64,000 nt of DNA. Origin: Pegoplata infirma. Lineage: Eukaryota; Arthropoda; Insecta; Diptera; Anthomyiidae. The stretch spans positions 181,978,995 through 182,042,994 of the forward strand of contig OY992536.1 of NCBI GenBank assembly GCA_963921195.1, written 5' to 3'. Positions 11,055-21,726 of the stretch are shown here, piece by piece (position 1 is the stretch's first letter; every line of letters starts with the position of its first letter). A program made the position numbers and the translations under genes. Below the pieces are notes generated by a model, which saw only the letters and a list, made by a program, of their open reading frames with translations, was not told the DNA's origin and searched no databases.

Positions 11055-11592
11055 TTAATATTCGGACATTATTGAAAAAGTGTATTTATTTTGAAAAAAA
11101 AAAAGTTTTTTTAGTCTGTAAAAGAAATTTTTTTTATTTTTATTTTATTAAGAATTAACATATAATTACAAATCATATACTAATTTTACCTAACCGAGAA
11201 CTGGTAACAATGACCTTCGTCTCGTTGTAGCGAAACAGACCAAGGCCTCTGGTGGGAATCGAACCCACAACCCCCAGACTCATAGGCTAGCACGCTACCA
11301 ACTAGCCTACTGGGACGCCTAAAAGAAATTTAATTTTTTTTTCTTGTTTTGCAAAAAAAAAAAAAAAAATATATTTTTTGCCGAAAATATAACTTAATAT
11401 TAGCTCAGTGTTGAAAATATGTATATTTTTAATTATTGTATTATTTAATTTAAACTTTAATGCAATTAAAAATAAAAAAAAAAAATATTTTAATTTTTGA
11501 AGAAAAAATTGTTTTTAATGTTTTCAGATCGAAAACAATTTTTTTTACCATTTAAACACTTTTTCAGTAATGTCCGAAGATATACGAATATT
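11055..11592. mobile_element. Inverted-repeat element hosting a SINE
   Basis: ATTCGGACATTATTGAAAAAGTG near 11062 has its near-exact complement CACTTTTTCAGTAATGTCCGA near 11558-11580. The arms flank about 450 bp containing the SINE at 11131-11320 and AT-rich filler. Non-autonomous; class unknown. Confidence 0.6.
11131..11320 (-). mobile_element. tRNA-derived SINE with 11-bp target duplication
   Basis: Read on the minus strand it begins AGGCGTCCCAGTAGG and carries a pol III A box (TAGGCTAGTTGG) and B box (GGTTCGATTCC within GTGGGTTCGATTCCCACC). A tRNA-unrelated region (GGCCTTGGTCTG, CGAAGGTCATTGTTACC) and an A-rich AATAAAATAAAAAT tail follow. The exact duplication AAAAGAAATTT flanks it at 11120-11130 and 11321-11331. 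The cloverleaf-like head resembles a tRNA with intact D and T arms, but the attached tail and duplication show it is a retroposon and not a tRNA gene. Confidence 0.93.
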
Positions 11593-12179
11593 TTAAACAA
11601 ACAAAAAATATTTTTTTTTTCACTTTTTTCAATCCCGGGATTTTTCGGGATTTTCCGGGATTGAGAAATCCCGAAGAATCCCGGGATTTCGGGATTTTGT
11701 TTGTCAAATATTGTAATCAAAATTGACTATTTCTTCAGTGTTTGTTGTCCGATGGTAACAAAATGGATATCGTTTGAAAGGTGTTTGAAATATCTTTTAA
11801 ATGAGGCATGTTGGGCTTAAATTCTCTTACTCTTTTGGAGTACAATTTAATTTTCAGGTATTACTTAATATACAGAAGGGTGAAGTATATTTTCCTTTTT
11901 TCGAATTTAGGGTCAATATTTTTCCTGCAGGGAAATGTCTTTAGGTTCCTTTTTTACTTCAAAATCGGAAAATTTAGAGCAAAGTAAAACATTTTTTTAC
12001 TTTGTTTGAAACTTTCACATTTTCTTTTCTAAAATGAAGCCCTAGGTCCAATATTTTTTTGTATAAATATTGACCCTAAAAGGCAACTATTCCGACCCCG
12101 ACGATTTTAAAATTCGGAAAAAAAATTTGCCTCACCCTAATTTATAAGGAATCATTAAGTTATCCATCTGTAAAGTTTA

Positions 12180-12700
12180 TTTTTAACAGTTTTAGTTCAT
12201 AAATGAGTTAAAGCGGATGAGGGGAAAATTTCCCCGTTGAAGAACCAAAACGGCCTCTGAAAACCCAAATTTGTTTACCAATTTGTACTTTTGTTAAGCA
12301 AATGACACATTTTTAAGTTTCACCTAGCCAGAAAATGCAATTTTTCTCGTCCCGCCCCTTTTTGTGGGCGTGAATATAAAAAATAATATAAATAATAATA
12401 AAATTCTGTTACTTAAGCGTAATAAATGTATTTGTCAACATTTATCGCAAAGGGAAGAAAACCGTTAAAATTCGATGCAAATTTTGTATTGGTAGAGGAC
12501 ATTGGGGACACCTTCCCCTCGCGAAAAAAATTGTGAAATTTACTAACACATTTTTATCATTATTTAAACAAATATTTTATATCCACATCTACAAAAGAGG
12601 CCGACCGAAAAAAAAGTATTTTCTAATATTTTAAATTCGACTGCATCGCGTCTTTTACAGACACACATCGCTCGAGTCTATTCAAATCGGTCATAGCTGT
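12180..12700. repeat. Two opposed fragments related to family A
   Basis: 12220-12370 (GGGGAAAATTTCCCC, CCCGCCCCTTTTTGTGGGCGTG) and 12480-12620 (GACATTGGGGACACC, TATATCCACATCTACAAAAGAGG) match, in opposite directions, the 18645-18780 part of a family A copy (GACATTGGGGGACCCC, TATATCCACGCCCACAAAAGGGG). They are diverged and have no coding potential. Confidence 0.6.
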
Positions 12701-12767
12701 TCCTAAATTTTCGGTTTTTCTGTGCTAAATATGTGAAACTTTACGAAAAATATTCAATGGTTATGAA

Positions 12768-13293
12768 CAAGGTTGGTTACCGAAACGAATAACGGTAAGG
12801 GTAACGGTAACGGTATCTAATTTTTATTTATTTCGGTAAAGGTAACGGTAAGTGTTTTCAAATCGTTTCGGTAACGGTATGTACCGGTACCGAACCAACC
12901 AAACCGGTACGTACCGGTATTATTAATTTAGTTGAAAATTTGAAAAAAGATAGAACTGAAAGCTAAAAATATTTTATAGACCCAAAAACCAGTATAGATT
13001 TGATATGATTATTATTTTTGTCATTTATTTTATGATAATTTGCAAATTATAAATTTAAAATTATGTTAGCAATTTGATTTTATTTTTTTGTTCGTTAAAA
13101 TCCCTTAAAACAGGTAAAATTTTGAATAGCGGTACAATACCGGTAACTTCTAATAATTATAACGGTAACGGTAAGGTTAACGGTAACGGTATTTTAAAAA
13201 TATTTTTAGCGGTATCGGCAACGGTAACGGTATTCGATTTGAAAGGGGTTTGAATCGGTAACGGTATAATAAGGGTAACGGTAACCAACCATG
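12768..13293. mobile_element. hAT-like element, 8-bp TSD GTTATGAA, GGTAAC arrays
   Basis: Termini CAAGGTTGGTTACCG and CGGTAACCAACCATG are inverted repeats with one mismatch. Exact 8-bp direct repeat GTTATGAA lies at 12760-12767 and 13294-13301. Inside both ends are arrays of GGTAACGGTAACGG with variants (GGTACCGGTAC, GGTAAGGGTAAC), running in the same direction. 526 bp, AT-rich centre, non-autonomous. It sits inside the CCCGGGATTTT-bearing remnant. Confidence 0.92.
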
Positions 13294-13527
13294 GTTATGA
13301 ATTAATTGAATATTTAATTATAAAAAACAATTATTAAAAATGTTACGTAAAGAACCTTAATTTTAATAAATCACGAAATCCCGAAAAATCCCAAAATCCC
13401 TAAAAATCCCGGGATCCCGAAAAATCCCGAAATCTCGAAAAATCCCGGGATCCCGGGATTAGAATTTTAAAATCCCGAATCCCGGGATTTGCAAATGTCA
13501 ATCCTGTTTGGCATCTCTAGTTAATAC

Positions 13528-13907
13528 CAACCCCATAAGGTAACTTACCCGACCCCGATGTTTTCTTCACCCTACTGTGTATTTGTAAGTACAAAAATAA
13601 ATTTGTTTTATTGTGGTTCAAGTTTTGATGCGGTTGTTGTTTTTGTTAATAATTTTTCTGAGGCAATGACTTTTTCTTAAAAAAACAAAACTAGTGGTTT
13701 TGGAAAAAAAAAGAATCTCATTTATAGAAATGATTAATTGGATGTAAAATGTCATGATTCAAGAAGTCACAATTATAATTAAATGAAACACAAAATCAGC
13801 TGTTGTTTTTTATTCGAGAAAAAATCTAAATTTTTTTCAAATAACTGTAAAAAATTACTCAATTTTAAAACTAAAATTAGTTTGGAGGAAGCTACATATT
13901 AGGTATA
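13528..13907. other. AT-rich spacer
   Basis: Begins with CCAACCCCATAAGG..CCGACCCCGATG..TTCACCCTACTGTG, related to 12060-12140 (CCGACCCCGACG..CTCACCCTAA) and to the AGAAGGGTGAAG at 11871. The remainder has no recognised feature. Confidence 0.4.
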
Positions 13908-14419
13908 CACAAAAAAAAACCTTGTCAAATTATTAGAAAAAGTCTCGTAATCCCATTTTAAAAATACTTGACAGTATTGCTTGTTTTTTAACAAAAAAAT
14001 TTTCAATCGAAATTTAAATTTTTTTATAATTTTACAAATTTTCAAAAATTTTTTACAAAAAAATCTAATAAATTTACGAGATTACCTTGTAAGTTTTGTT
14101 GCTCCAAAAAAAGCTTTAAATTTACAATTTTATTGGTAAAAATCTTGTAAATTTTTTTCGTATTTTTACTAAGGATTTTTACTAGGATTTCTTGTAAAAT
14201 AGGAGGTAGCAAAAATCTAGTAAAAACACGAAACCTCCTTGTAAGTTTTATCGCGTCAAAAAATTTTTAAATTTTCAATTTTATTGGTAAGTAGCTTGTA
14301 AAATTACAAAATTATTGCTAAAAATCTTGTAAAATTACTAGGAATGGTTGTCAAATAGGAGGCAGCAAGAAAAAAAGTTACAAACTTTTCTTGTCGTTTT
14401 AAAATGATTTTTTTTAGTG
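13908..14419 (-). mobile_element. M-type MITE, complete copy
   Basis: CACAAAAAAAAACCTTG at the left and TTTTTTTTAGTG at the right, flanked by TA at 13906-13907 and 14420-14421. Interior blocks are in the opposite order to the 54180 copy: TAGTAAAAACACGAAACCTCC, AATAGGAGGTAGCAAAAA, TTTTATTGGTAA. About 512 bp, no coding capacity. Confidence 0.88.
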
Positions 14420-14584
14420 TAATGATCACATTTCGTAGCTGTTTAAATTAAGACGATTTGAGAAAAAAGTTTAATTAGGTTTGGGGTTTAGTAAAAAATT
14501 TTGGTTACACACATCTAGGCTCAATATTGTAACTCATTGTCAGTAAATTATCCTGGCGTCAGGACTTAAGATCTTTGTTTTACT

Positions 14585-15111
14585 ACATACAAAAAAAACT
14601 TTGTCAAATTATTAGGAAAAGTCTAGTAATCCCATTTTAACAATATTTGACAGTTTTCCTTGTTTTTTTTTTTAAATCAAAATTTAATTTTTTTTTGTAA
14701 TTTTACATTTTTTTTTGTAATTTTACAAATTTCTAAGATAATCTTACAAAAAAAAATCTAGTAAATTCACGAGAATTTCTTGTAATTTTTATTGCGCCAA
14801 AAACTGTAAATTTACAATTTTATTGGTAAAAAGCTTGTAAAATTATTGTTAAAAAGCTTTGTAAAATTACTAGGAATTCTCGTAAAATAGGAGTAAGCAA
14901 AAATCTAGTAAAATTACGAAACCTCTTTGTAAATTTTATTGTGTCAAAAAATTTGTAAATTTACAATTTTATTGGTAAAACCCTTGTAAAATTGCAAAAT
15001 TATTGCTAAAAATCTTGTAAAATTACTAGGAATTTTTGTCAATAAGGACGTAGCAAACACAAAAAAGTTACAAGTATTTTTTTGTAATCTTACAAGGTTT
15101 TTTTTTGAGTG
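14585..15111 (-). mobile_element. M-type MITE, complete copy
   Basis: Same order of internal blocks as the preceding copy only about 165 bp away (AAAACTTTGTCAAATTA, GGAATTCTCGTAAAATAGGAG, TTTTATTGGTAAAA) and the right terminus TTTTTTTTTGAGTG followed by TA. The left terminus (ACATACAAAAAAAACTTTG) is slightly mutated. Confidence 0.85.
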
Positions 15112-15141
15112 TAACAAATTTACAGATTTAATATTCTAAGT

Positions 15142-15705
15142 ATAAAACCAAACTTCTGTTAAAAATACTAACATTTCTAGTGATCCAGAATCTTAGTGGT
15201 TAATTTAAAAATGGACTATGGTTAAATCGAAAGGTTCAATGAACTAAATTTATGAAAACCACAGCCAGTGTTTTGGTTAGTCTTAAAATAAAGAATGTAT
15301 TGTATGAATTAGTTCATTGCCATTTTTGATCATATCAGAAAAACAAAGTGTAGCGACTTAAAAAAAAAAAGAATTTACTAATTACTAAGAATTTATTGGT
15401 CAAAATTTTTAAATTAACCGACACAGTCAACTGCACATAAAACCAAACTTCTGTTAAAAATATACAGATTTTCAGGGATCCAGAATATTAGTGGTTAATT
15501 TAAAAATGGGCTATGGCTAAAAAAATCGAAAGGTTCAATGAACTAAATTTATGAAAAACACAATAAATGAATCAGTTCATTGCCAATTTTGATCATATCA
15601 GAAAAAAAGAGAGTATCGACCTTTAAAAAAGGAAAAATTTTATTACAAAGAATTTATTGGTCAAAATTTTTAAATTTACCGATACAGTCGACTACACATA
15701 ACTGA
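15142..15705. repeat. Tandem duplication, period about 295 bp
   Basis: ATAAAACCAAACTTCTGTTAA begins at 15142 and again at 15437. Both units then contain GATCCAGAAT.TTAGTGGTTAA, AATCGAAAGGTTCAATGAAC, TTCATTGCCA..TTTGATCATATC, AGAATTTATTGGTCAAAATT and CCGA.ACAGTC.ACT..ACATAA in order. The units differ by substitutions and small indels. No coding capacity seen; it may be single-copy DNA duplicated locally. Confidence 0.88.
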
Positions 15706-16795
15706 AAATTTGGAACATGAAATTTTTGTAATTTTCAATTGATATTCAAAAAATGTATTTGATATTTCAAATATATTCCAGTTTAAAAAAAGTTTTAAAA
15801 TTTCAATATTTTCTTAACAAAAAAAAAATATTTTAAAAACTGTCAAACTATCACTCACAATTCAACAAAAAAAATGTAAAATACTATTATATCAAATTTT
15901 CTTTATCTTTCAAATTAATTTTTGCTAAATTAAAAATTCTTGTCATTACATTAGGTACAGCTAAAAATCAAAAAAAAAACAATCCAAAGCCTATTATTCT
16001 TCAACTAGGTTTTTTTTCTTCATCACAAATCATGAAATTACATTGAAAAATTCTTTAAACCACATTTTATAAAACTTTCAGAATTTTTACAAAAAAAAAA
16101 TAGAGGAAAAATCCACAAACTGCACTAAACTATAAATGAAACAAACCAAACTAATACGCGAACAAAAAAATATAATAAAATCTAACAAATTCTTACAAGA
16201 TGGCGTTCTTTTAGACCATTTCCTGTTCTCACCATTTAAAACAAAACAACAAAACATTTTTCTAGAATATAAATTCTAGTAAAAATCTTAACAAAAAACT
16301 ACCCGAACAACTTGTACAAAAGCATTTTTCTACAGAATTTCATATCAAACAAGGGGACGACAAAAAACTTAAATAAAATGCAAGCTGAACTTAACTAAAC
16401 TAAACTTCACATAAATTACTAACGATGAAAATGGTAAAAATCTAAATTACAACTTTTTGTTCCAATCAAACACTGTGCAAAAAAATGTACAAACTATACG
16501 GTGATGTCAATACAGGGATAATGTCTAAAGCGCTGGATTTAAAATGTGATCTCATATCACTCATTTTACATAACTCTCTCTTTTCGTTTACACTAATTTT
16601 CGACTGATCACTAATTACTCAATAAATGAAGTGTCCGAAAGAATATTAGTCATCGGTCACTATTAATGCCATATTCTGCTTTGGTTTCGAAGAGTGTTGA
16701 AAAGTTTTCCTTTAGTTTTCCTGATTTTTCCAAAATATTTTTGATTCATTATTTTTCAGGATTTTTATTTTGACTTTTCTCATATTTGTCTGAGT
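15706..16795. other. AT-rich, no recognised feature
   Basis: About 1.1 kb of AT-rich sequence with no recognisable repeat family, inverted repeat or coding exon. A slightly less AT-rich patch at 16500-16680 (GATAATGTCTAAAGCGCTGG, TCGGTCACTATTAATGCC) could be single-copy intronic or intergenic DNA. Confidence 0.4.
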
Positions 16796-16804
16796 TTGTT
16801 TCTC

Positions 16805-16970
16805 AGACAAAGCGTGCTAGCCCTTCAACGTAGGGGTCGTGGGTTCGATTCCCACCAAAACCCTTGGTTTTTTTTCGCTACAATGAAACGACGGTCATTG
16901 TAACCAAATCACGGTTAAGTTGAATTTATTAAAAATGAGTTGTAAATAAATCGAAAGAATAAAAAAAAAT
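16805..16970 (+). mobile_element. Diverged tRNA-derived SINE
   Basis: Contains GCGTGCTAGCCC and the B box GTGGGTTCGATTCCCACC, then the same tRNA-unrelated body as the SINE at 11131-11320 (CTTGGTTTTTTTTCGCTACAA, CGACGGTCATTGTAACCAA) and an A-rich end (GAATAAAAAAAAATAA). The A-box region is missing or destroyed. No clear target duplication. Confidence 0.85.
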
Positions 16971-17183
16971 AATTGATCATGTGTTTCTGAATTTTTTTAA
17001 TTTTTAACACTCTTAAAAAAAAGGCCTTACTAAATTTTAGGACACAATTTCCGAAAACACAATTCATAAATTTTTTCAAAATTTAGCAAAATTTAACTAA
17101 AAGTTTGGAAATATTCTTAACTGTTCTAATTCAAAAATATAAATAAAAAGTAGAGCATTAAAAAATTAAAATTTTTTATTCTT

Positions 17184-17747
17184 TTGACACCTGACATCTC
17201 GGTTCCTATAGTAGAATTGATGAACGAAATTGATAGGATATCTGAAAATAGTATGAAGGATAGGTGGACATCACTGACTACGTGCAGGATATCTAGAACC
17301 CTGTGGCCACTGCCGAATTCTAAGAGGACAAAAAGTCTTCTTACTTTTGGCAAACGGACGGTTAGCCTATTAGTTGGAGTACTTACAGGACACTGTATGA
17401 TTGGCCAAATGGCCGTGCGTATGAGAATTTCTGATAGGGACTATTGTAGGAGCTGTGGGGAAGTGGAGGAAGAGGAGTCAGTGAAGCACTTGCTATGCGA
17501 ATGTCCGGGTCTAATGAGGAGCCGCCTTAAGCATTTAGGGCAAAGATTTTTCGATGACCTGGACTGCCTAAGCGGTGTCTCATTGACGTCTCTAGCGGAA
17601 TACCTCAGGGAAACGGGGTGGTTTAAAAAGTAGAACTTTGTATCAGAGAGGGAGAGGGGAAATATGATTAGGGGAATCACAATGGGCCTTGTGGCCTCCG
17701 AGTGAACTCGCCAAATGGCGAGCGCCTATCCAACCTAACCTAACCTC
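17184..17747 (+). mobile_element. 5'-truncated non-LTR retrotransposon, C-terminal end and 3' UTR
   Basis: The open frame to 17633 encodes about 149 residues ending at a natural stop. It shows the C-terminal block of LOA/R1/I-type LINEs: VSLLVGVLTGHCMIG, a CCHC-like zinc motif (CRSC...HLLCECP, about residues 91-112), then ETGWFKK. The reverse transcriptase is missing by 5' truncation. The 3' UTR ends CGAGCGCCTATCC AACCTAACCTAACC, typical of fly LINEs. TTCTTTT precedes the 5' end and recurs after the 3' end, a plausible target duplication. No stop interrupts the frame, so it is younger than the LINEs at 20.9 and 39.2 kb. Confidence 0.88.
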
Positions 17748-17929
17748 TTCTTTTTTACCAACAATTCCAAAAAAATAACCTACGAAAACATTAAAAATTC
17801 ATGATTAGTTCTGTTATTTTTATCAACAAATTCCAAAAAAAATAACCTACGAAAACATTTAAATTAATAATTTAGTAAGTTATTTTTTAGAATTGAAATA
17901 TTTTTTTTAAAAATTTTGAATAAAATTTT

Positions 17930-18000
17930 GGGGAACCCATCCCGCAATCATCTACATTCTGGCCAGACACTTTACCCATCGTGCCAAAGTCACTTGATAC
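17930..18000 (-). other. Possible pol III B box in family D
   Basis: On the minus strand both family-D copies contain a B-box-like core: in copy 2 GGGATCGATTCCCC (about 53365-53378) fits the GGTTCGANTCC consensus. In copy 1 the same place reads GGGATGGGTTCCCC and is weaker. An upstream TGGCACGATG could be an A box. Either the family captured tRNA-like sequence or this is chance. Confidence 0.35.
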
Positions 18001-18515
18001 AAACATCTTTTTATATTTCTATAAATAATTTTTGCATTTTTTTCTACAAAAAATAACCTACTTGTGTAGGTTAAAAATAATGATATCTCATTAAAAAATA
18101 CCATTAATTTAAAAAAAAAAAATACTTACACAAATCATTAAAAATTTAAAGAATAATCAGTAGTTTTTACATATAGAACAAAAATAAATGACTTTAAAAA
18201 TTAAATGTTAATGAGAGTCTTTATTTTTTAGTGTGTTATTTTTGAAACAAAGGACAGAAGTAGTCATTAATAAAAACTAAACATTAAACAAATGTTTTTT
18301 CTTTTAAAAACGACTAAACGTAAAATTTTTTAAATAAACTACAAACAGTTATTGCCATAATTTTTATAGTGTAAGAATCTATATGATGTTTTTATATGAT
18401 GGTGGCATAACCTTGTAAAAATTCGGCTTCTTTAAATATTTTTTTAGGAAAATGTGTAAATTTTAGGGAGTATTTATATTAAGATATGGACCTACGATAT
18501 CCATATGAATAAAAA

Positions 18516-19146
18516 ACAAGTGAGAGTGTTAAATTCGGCTGTGCCGAATCTTTTATATCCTCCAAAATGTAAAAAAACATAAAAAAAAAAAAATTCAGGG
18601 TCGTCTTTTTTTTGGTGGGGGGGGGTTGGTTAGGGGGTTTGGTGGGAGACATTGGGGGACCCCTTCCGCTAGATGTTATCAAATGGATTTATTATGATTC
18701 TTCCAATTATTTAATCCAATTAATCATTATTATAATACTTTTTTTATATCCACGCCCACAAAAGGGGCGGGCAAAATTTTTATTATTTTCTTTTTATCCA
18801 TTGGGTCCAAATGCAGGGTTTTGAGCTTCGTCTGACATAAAAAAGTTGCATTTGCTTAAAAAAAGTACAAAAAGCCCTGCTAAAGAATACCGTTTATCAG
18901 AGGTTGTTTTAGTTCTCCAAGGGGAAACTTCGAAAGTCTAGCTCTTTTATTATGGACTGTATCGTGTCCTCTACAGACGGACAGACGGACAGACGGACGG
19001 ACGGCCGGACATCGCTAGAATGTCTTAGAATCGATCACTGATCAATAATATATATATTTTATGGGGTCCTAGACCGATATTTCGATGCGTTACACACGGA
19101 ATGACAAAGTGAGTATACCCCTATACTGTGGTTGGAGGGTATAATA
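18516..19146 (+). mobile_element. Dispersed family A, short copy
   Basis: Head ACAAGTGAGAGTGTTAAATT then CGGCTGTGCCGAAT (a small hairpin), TTTATATCCTCC. The middle contains TATATCCACGCCCACAAAAGG. The tail carries repeated GACAGACGGAC units, GACATCGCTAGAATGTCTTAG, TTTTATGGGGTCCTAGACC, GATATTTCGATGCGTTACAC, and ends CTGTGGTTGGAGGGTATAATA. About 630 bp with all diagnostic blocks and no large insertion; useful as a reference copy. Confidence 0.82.
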
Positions 19147-19541
19147 ATCTTTATTAAATTTAAGTCGACACGTATTTTTTTCTCTAGACGATATTCCGGA
19201 TAGTTCGGGAGTTATCGAAATTTTCCCGAAAACCCAATTTGTTTCATAAGGGGTCAACGAAATTTTTATACAAATATGGCCGATAAGCTGAGCCACCCCA
19301 ACCTTAAAATCGTCTCTTTTATATATATTTTAAGTTTCAGGCAAATCCGTTCATAAGGGTTGAGATACTTCCCTTGTTAGATTTGCGGAAGTTTTTTTCC
19401 ATTGTTTTAATAAAATTTTCTATAAGTTGGGACAAAATACTTTTTTCAAAAACTTAAAATGGCGATATCTCGAAAGCTATGCCACATAGCGCAAAATGGA
19501 GGCTATTTTTCTTCTTCACACGTGTGAAACCCTATTGATCC
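19147..19541. repeat. Sequence shared with 28880-29010
   Basis: GGGGTGTC/GCCACCCCAACCTTA, TTTTATATATATTTTAAGTTTC, AATCCGTTCATAAGGGTTGAG and ACTTCCCTTGTTAG match the reverse complement of 28880-29010. This appears to be another dispersed repeat that follows family A. No coding sequence. Confidence 0.55.
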
Positions 19542-19543
19542 TA

Positions 19544-20751
19544 CACTCAAAATAATTACTCTGTTAAAAACTCTGTAAAATGACTGTAATCTCAATTCGA
19601 CAGATATTTGACAAAGTTATCTGTCGAAATACAGATTTTAAGAATATACTTTGTATTTTCTTGTAACCGAAAATCAAAATTTTATCTGTAATTTGTAGAG
19701 TCCGACCGAAACCAGTTTTCGAGGCCGAACCGAAACCGAACCGAATATTCGGCCGAAAAAGCAATATTCGGCCGAAACCGAACCGAAACCGAAACTTAAA
19801 AAAAATTACCGCCTAGCATAAATAAAATTATTAAAAAGTTGTTAAAGATTAATATACAGCATATAATGCTTTTAAACAATATCAATTGTTGTATTTTTGA
19901 AAAAAAAAAATATGTTTTTAAAAAACTTACAAAAAAATTGTATATTTCATTTGCAGATTAGGAGAAAATAATTTTTGAACTGAAACAGTTTTACATTTAC
20001 TGCATAAACTTGTAACATTTTCTTCAATTGAACTGAAACAAGTGTAATGAAATAAAAAATTCACCGACTTTTTTACATATTTTTTAAAATACCAAAAAGT
20101 TTCGGTTTCGGCTAATATTCGGCCAAAATTTTGCCGAAAACCGAATAGAGGCCGAAACCCCATTATTCGGCCGAAACCGAGACCGAAACCGAATATTCGG
20201 TCGGACTCTAGTAATTTGACTTTTTACTTTGTATCTCTATTTTACAGATAATAAACAGAGTTTTTTGTTAAAATACAGATTTTATAAAAAACTTGTGTTT
20301 TTTTTCTCGTAACCAAAATACAAAATTTCAACTGTAATTTTACCCATTGCTCTGTAATAATAAAACCAGGTAAATTTTACAAGGATGTCGTGTAAAATTG
20401 GAGGTACTCGTAAAAAAACTTTCACAAAAATAAAAATAAAGTTAATTTAGATTTTGGAAGCATTAAAGCGGGTAAATTTACTCGATGGCAGTTTCCAATT
20501 GTCAACACTATTTGCACATTAAGGAAAGATAAATTAATCAGAAATCAAATAGTAAATAAAATAGTCAAAATCTGGTCGCTTTTATCAATATTTTACAGAT
20601 AATTCTGTAAATTTACAGTTTTTTTATCGAAATCATTTTACAGAGTTTTCTTCGTAAAATAACAAAAAATCTTGCTGGTTGGAAATCTATGGTATTTTCT
20701 GCTGGCTCAGCAGAGTATCTCTGTAATTTAACAGAGTGATTATTTTGAGTG
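19544..20751. mobile_element. Family-B MITE, copy 2, split by a hAT-like element
   Basis: Begins CACTCAAAATAATTACTCTG and ends CAGAGTGATTATTTTGAGTG, flanked by TA (19542-19543 and 20752-20753). The interior has CTCTGTAAAATGACTGTAATC, TATTTGACAAAGTTATCTGTC and similar blocks as in 6569-7368. Interrupted by the element at 19696-20210. Confidence 0.88.
19696..20210. mobile_element. hAT-like element, 8-bp TSD GTAATTTG, CCGAAACCGAA arrays
   Basis: Starts TAGAGTCCGACCGAA and ends TTCGGTCGGACTCTA (inverted termini of at least 15 bp). Exact 8-bp duplication GTAATTTG lies at 19688-19695 and 20211-20218. Arrays of CCGAACCGAAACCGAATATTCGG fill both ends (about 19700-19800 and 20100-20200), mostly in the same direction. 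515 bp; the central 300 bp is AT-rich, with no coding capacity. Inserted in a family-B MITE. Confidence 0.94.
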
Positions 20752-20875
20752 TAACTTTGAATCTAAAAAAGTTGTCATTATCGAAAATCCTCATGTCTCG
20801 CTAAATATTGCCCAGACAATAAAAAGTCATACGAAGAACAGGGCTGCCAAATCCCCAAAAGCTTTCAGAGTAACA

Positions 20876-21726
20876 GTTTTTTAAACAGCTCTTCATGAGC
20901 TCGTTGGTAACATCGAGAGATCGCTTTCGGTGAAGGACTACACTATGGTGGCCTTTCTTGATATAGAGGGTCTTTTAATAATGTCATCCCAGAATCGATA
21001 ATTCTGGCATTGTCTGGTCTAGGAGTAGCGCATGGGATCATTTTAATGGTAGAAAACCTACTTGACAATAGACGAATAACGTCTGAATTGGGAGCGTCCG
21101 TCATATCTCGATTTGTCAATAGGGTCACACCACAGGGTGGTGTTCATTCGTCGCTTCTTTGAAACCTGGCACTGAATTCAATGCTGCCATCTCTAGAAGC
21201 ACGTGGTTGTCATGTTGTCGTATATGCTGACAATGTCGTGATAGCGGTAGAGGGGAAGCATCTGCCAACATTGAGGGTCATTCTTCAGGGTTCTCTGGAA
21301 GATCTGTCTAAATGGGCAAGGGGCTGTGGGCTGGGAGAGAATCCAAGTAAAACAGAGCTTGTTTTGTTTACAAGGAAAAATAAGATTCCTGCTTTTGACC
21401 CTATTTCTCTGGACGGCACTGAAATCACCTTCTCAGATGGAGCCAAGTATCTTGGAGTATTTCTAGATAGGAAGTTGAATTTCAGGCGTAACATTGAGGA
21501 ACGGATGAGAAAAGCAACCATTGCTTTATATTCCTGTAAAAGGGCCATTGGAAAACGATGGGGTTTTAGCCCTCAAGTCGTTCATTGGAACTATACAGCA
21601 GTGGTGCGTCCAATTTTGCTACATTGAATCATTGTCTTATGGACTGCTTTAGAGACAAAAGGGAACTGTGTCTTTATCACGGAGGAACAGAGAAGGGGGT
21701 CGATGTGAATCACTGGTGCTCTTTGT
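20876..21726 (+). pseudogene. LOA/I-type LINE reverse transcriptase, broken (copy 1, 5' part)
   Basis: Translated in pieces it reads the RT palm: HELVGNIERSLSVKDYTMVAF and LDIEG (motif A), a 1-base frameshift near 20970, then VIPESIILALSGLG, RVTPQGGVHSSLL with a stop, and from 21181 LEARGCHVVVYADNVVIAV. The catalytic YADD is YADN, so the second aspartate is lost. The thumb-like LGVFLDRKLNFRRNIEERM follows, and the frame stops at 21625. Upstream palm and endonuclease are missing. Same subfamily as the LINE at 39230-43440. Confidence 0.88.

Larger units (their letters stand above)
11633..13519. mobile_element. Remnant hAT-like element with CCCGGGATTTT arrays
   Basis: CCCGGGATTTTTCGGGATTTTC-type arrays occur at 11633-11700 and 13374-13500. 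The right end finishes GGCATCTCTA, the complement of TAGAGATGCC, matching the TAGAG termini of the intact elements at 6361 and 19696. No matching left terminus or 8-bp duplication was found, so the left end is lost or diverged. The interior is a mosaic: an AGGGTGAAG/CTTCACCCT inverted-repeat fragment (11870-12145), pieces of family A in both directions (12180-12700) and the element at 12768-13293. Confidence 0.6.
17008..18372. mobile_element. Family-D CACTC element, copy 1, carrying a LINE 3' end
   Basis: Matches the second copy (52882-53806) closely over 17750-18370: AATAACCTACGAAAACATT repeated, CCCGCAATCATCTACATTCTGG, GTTATTTTTGAAACAAAGG. Termini CACTCTTAAAAA and ATAGTG flanked by TAA fit the CACTC group. 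The LOA-type LINE end at 17184-17747 is inserted in it. The 17008-17183 part is less similar to copy 2, so the left boundary is tentative. Confidence 0.65.

Noticed and set aside
11240..11320. tRNA gene
   Set aside because: The head resembles a tRNA with A and B boxes, but it continues into a tRNA-unrelated body with an A-rich tail and target duplications, so it is a SINE.
17126..17353. Minus-strand frame opposite the LINE C-terminus
   Set aside because: It is the shadow of the plus-strand retrotransposon frame, which has the zinc motif and natural stop.
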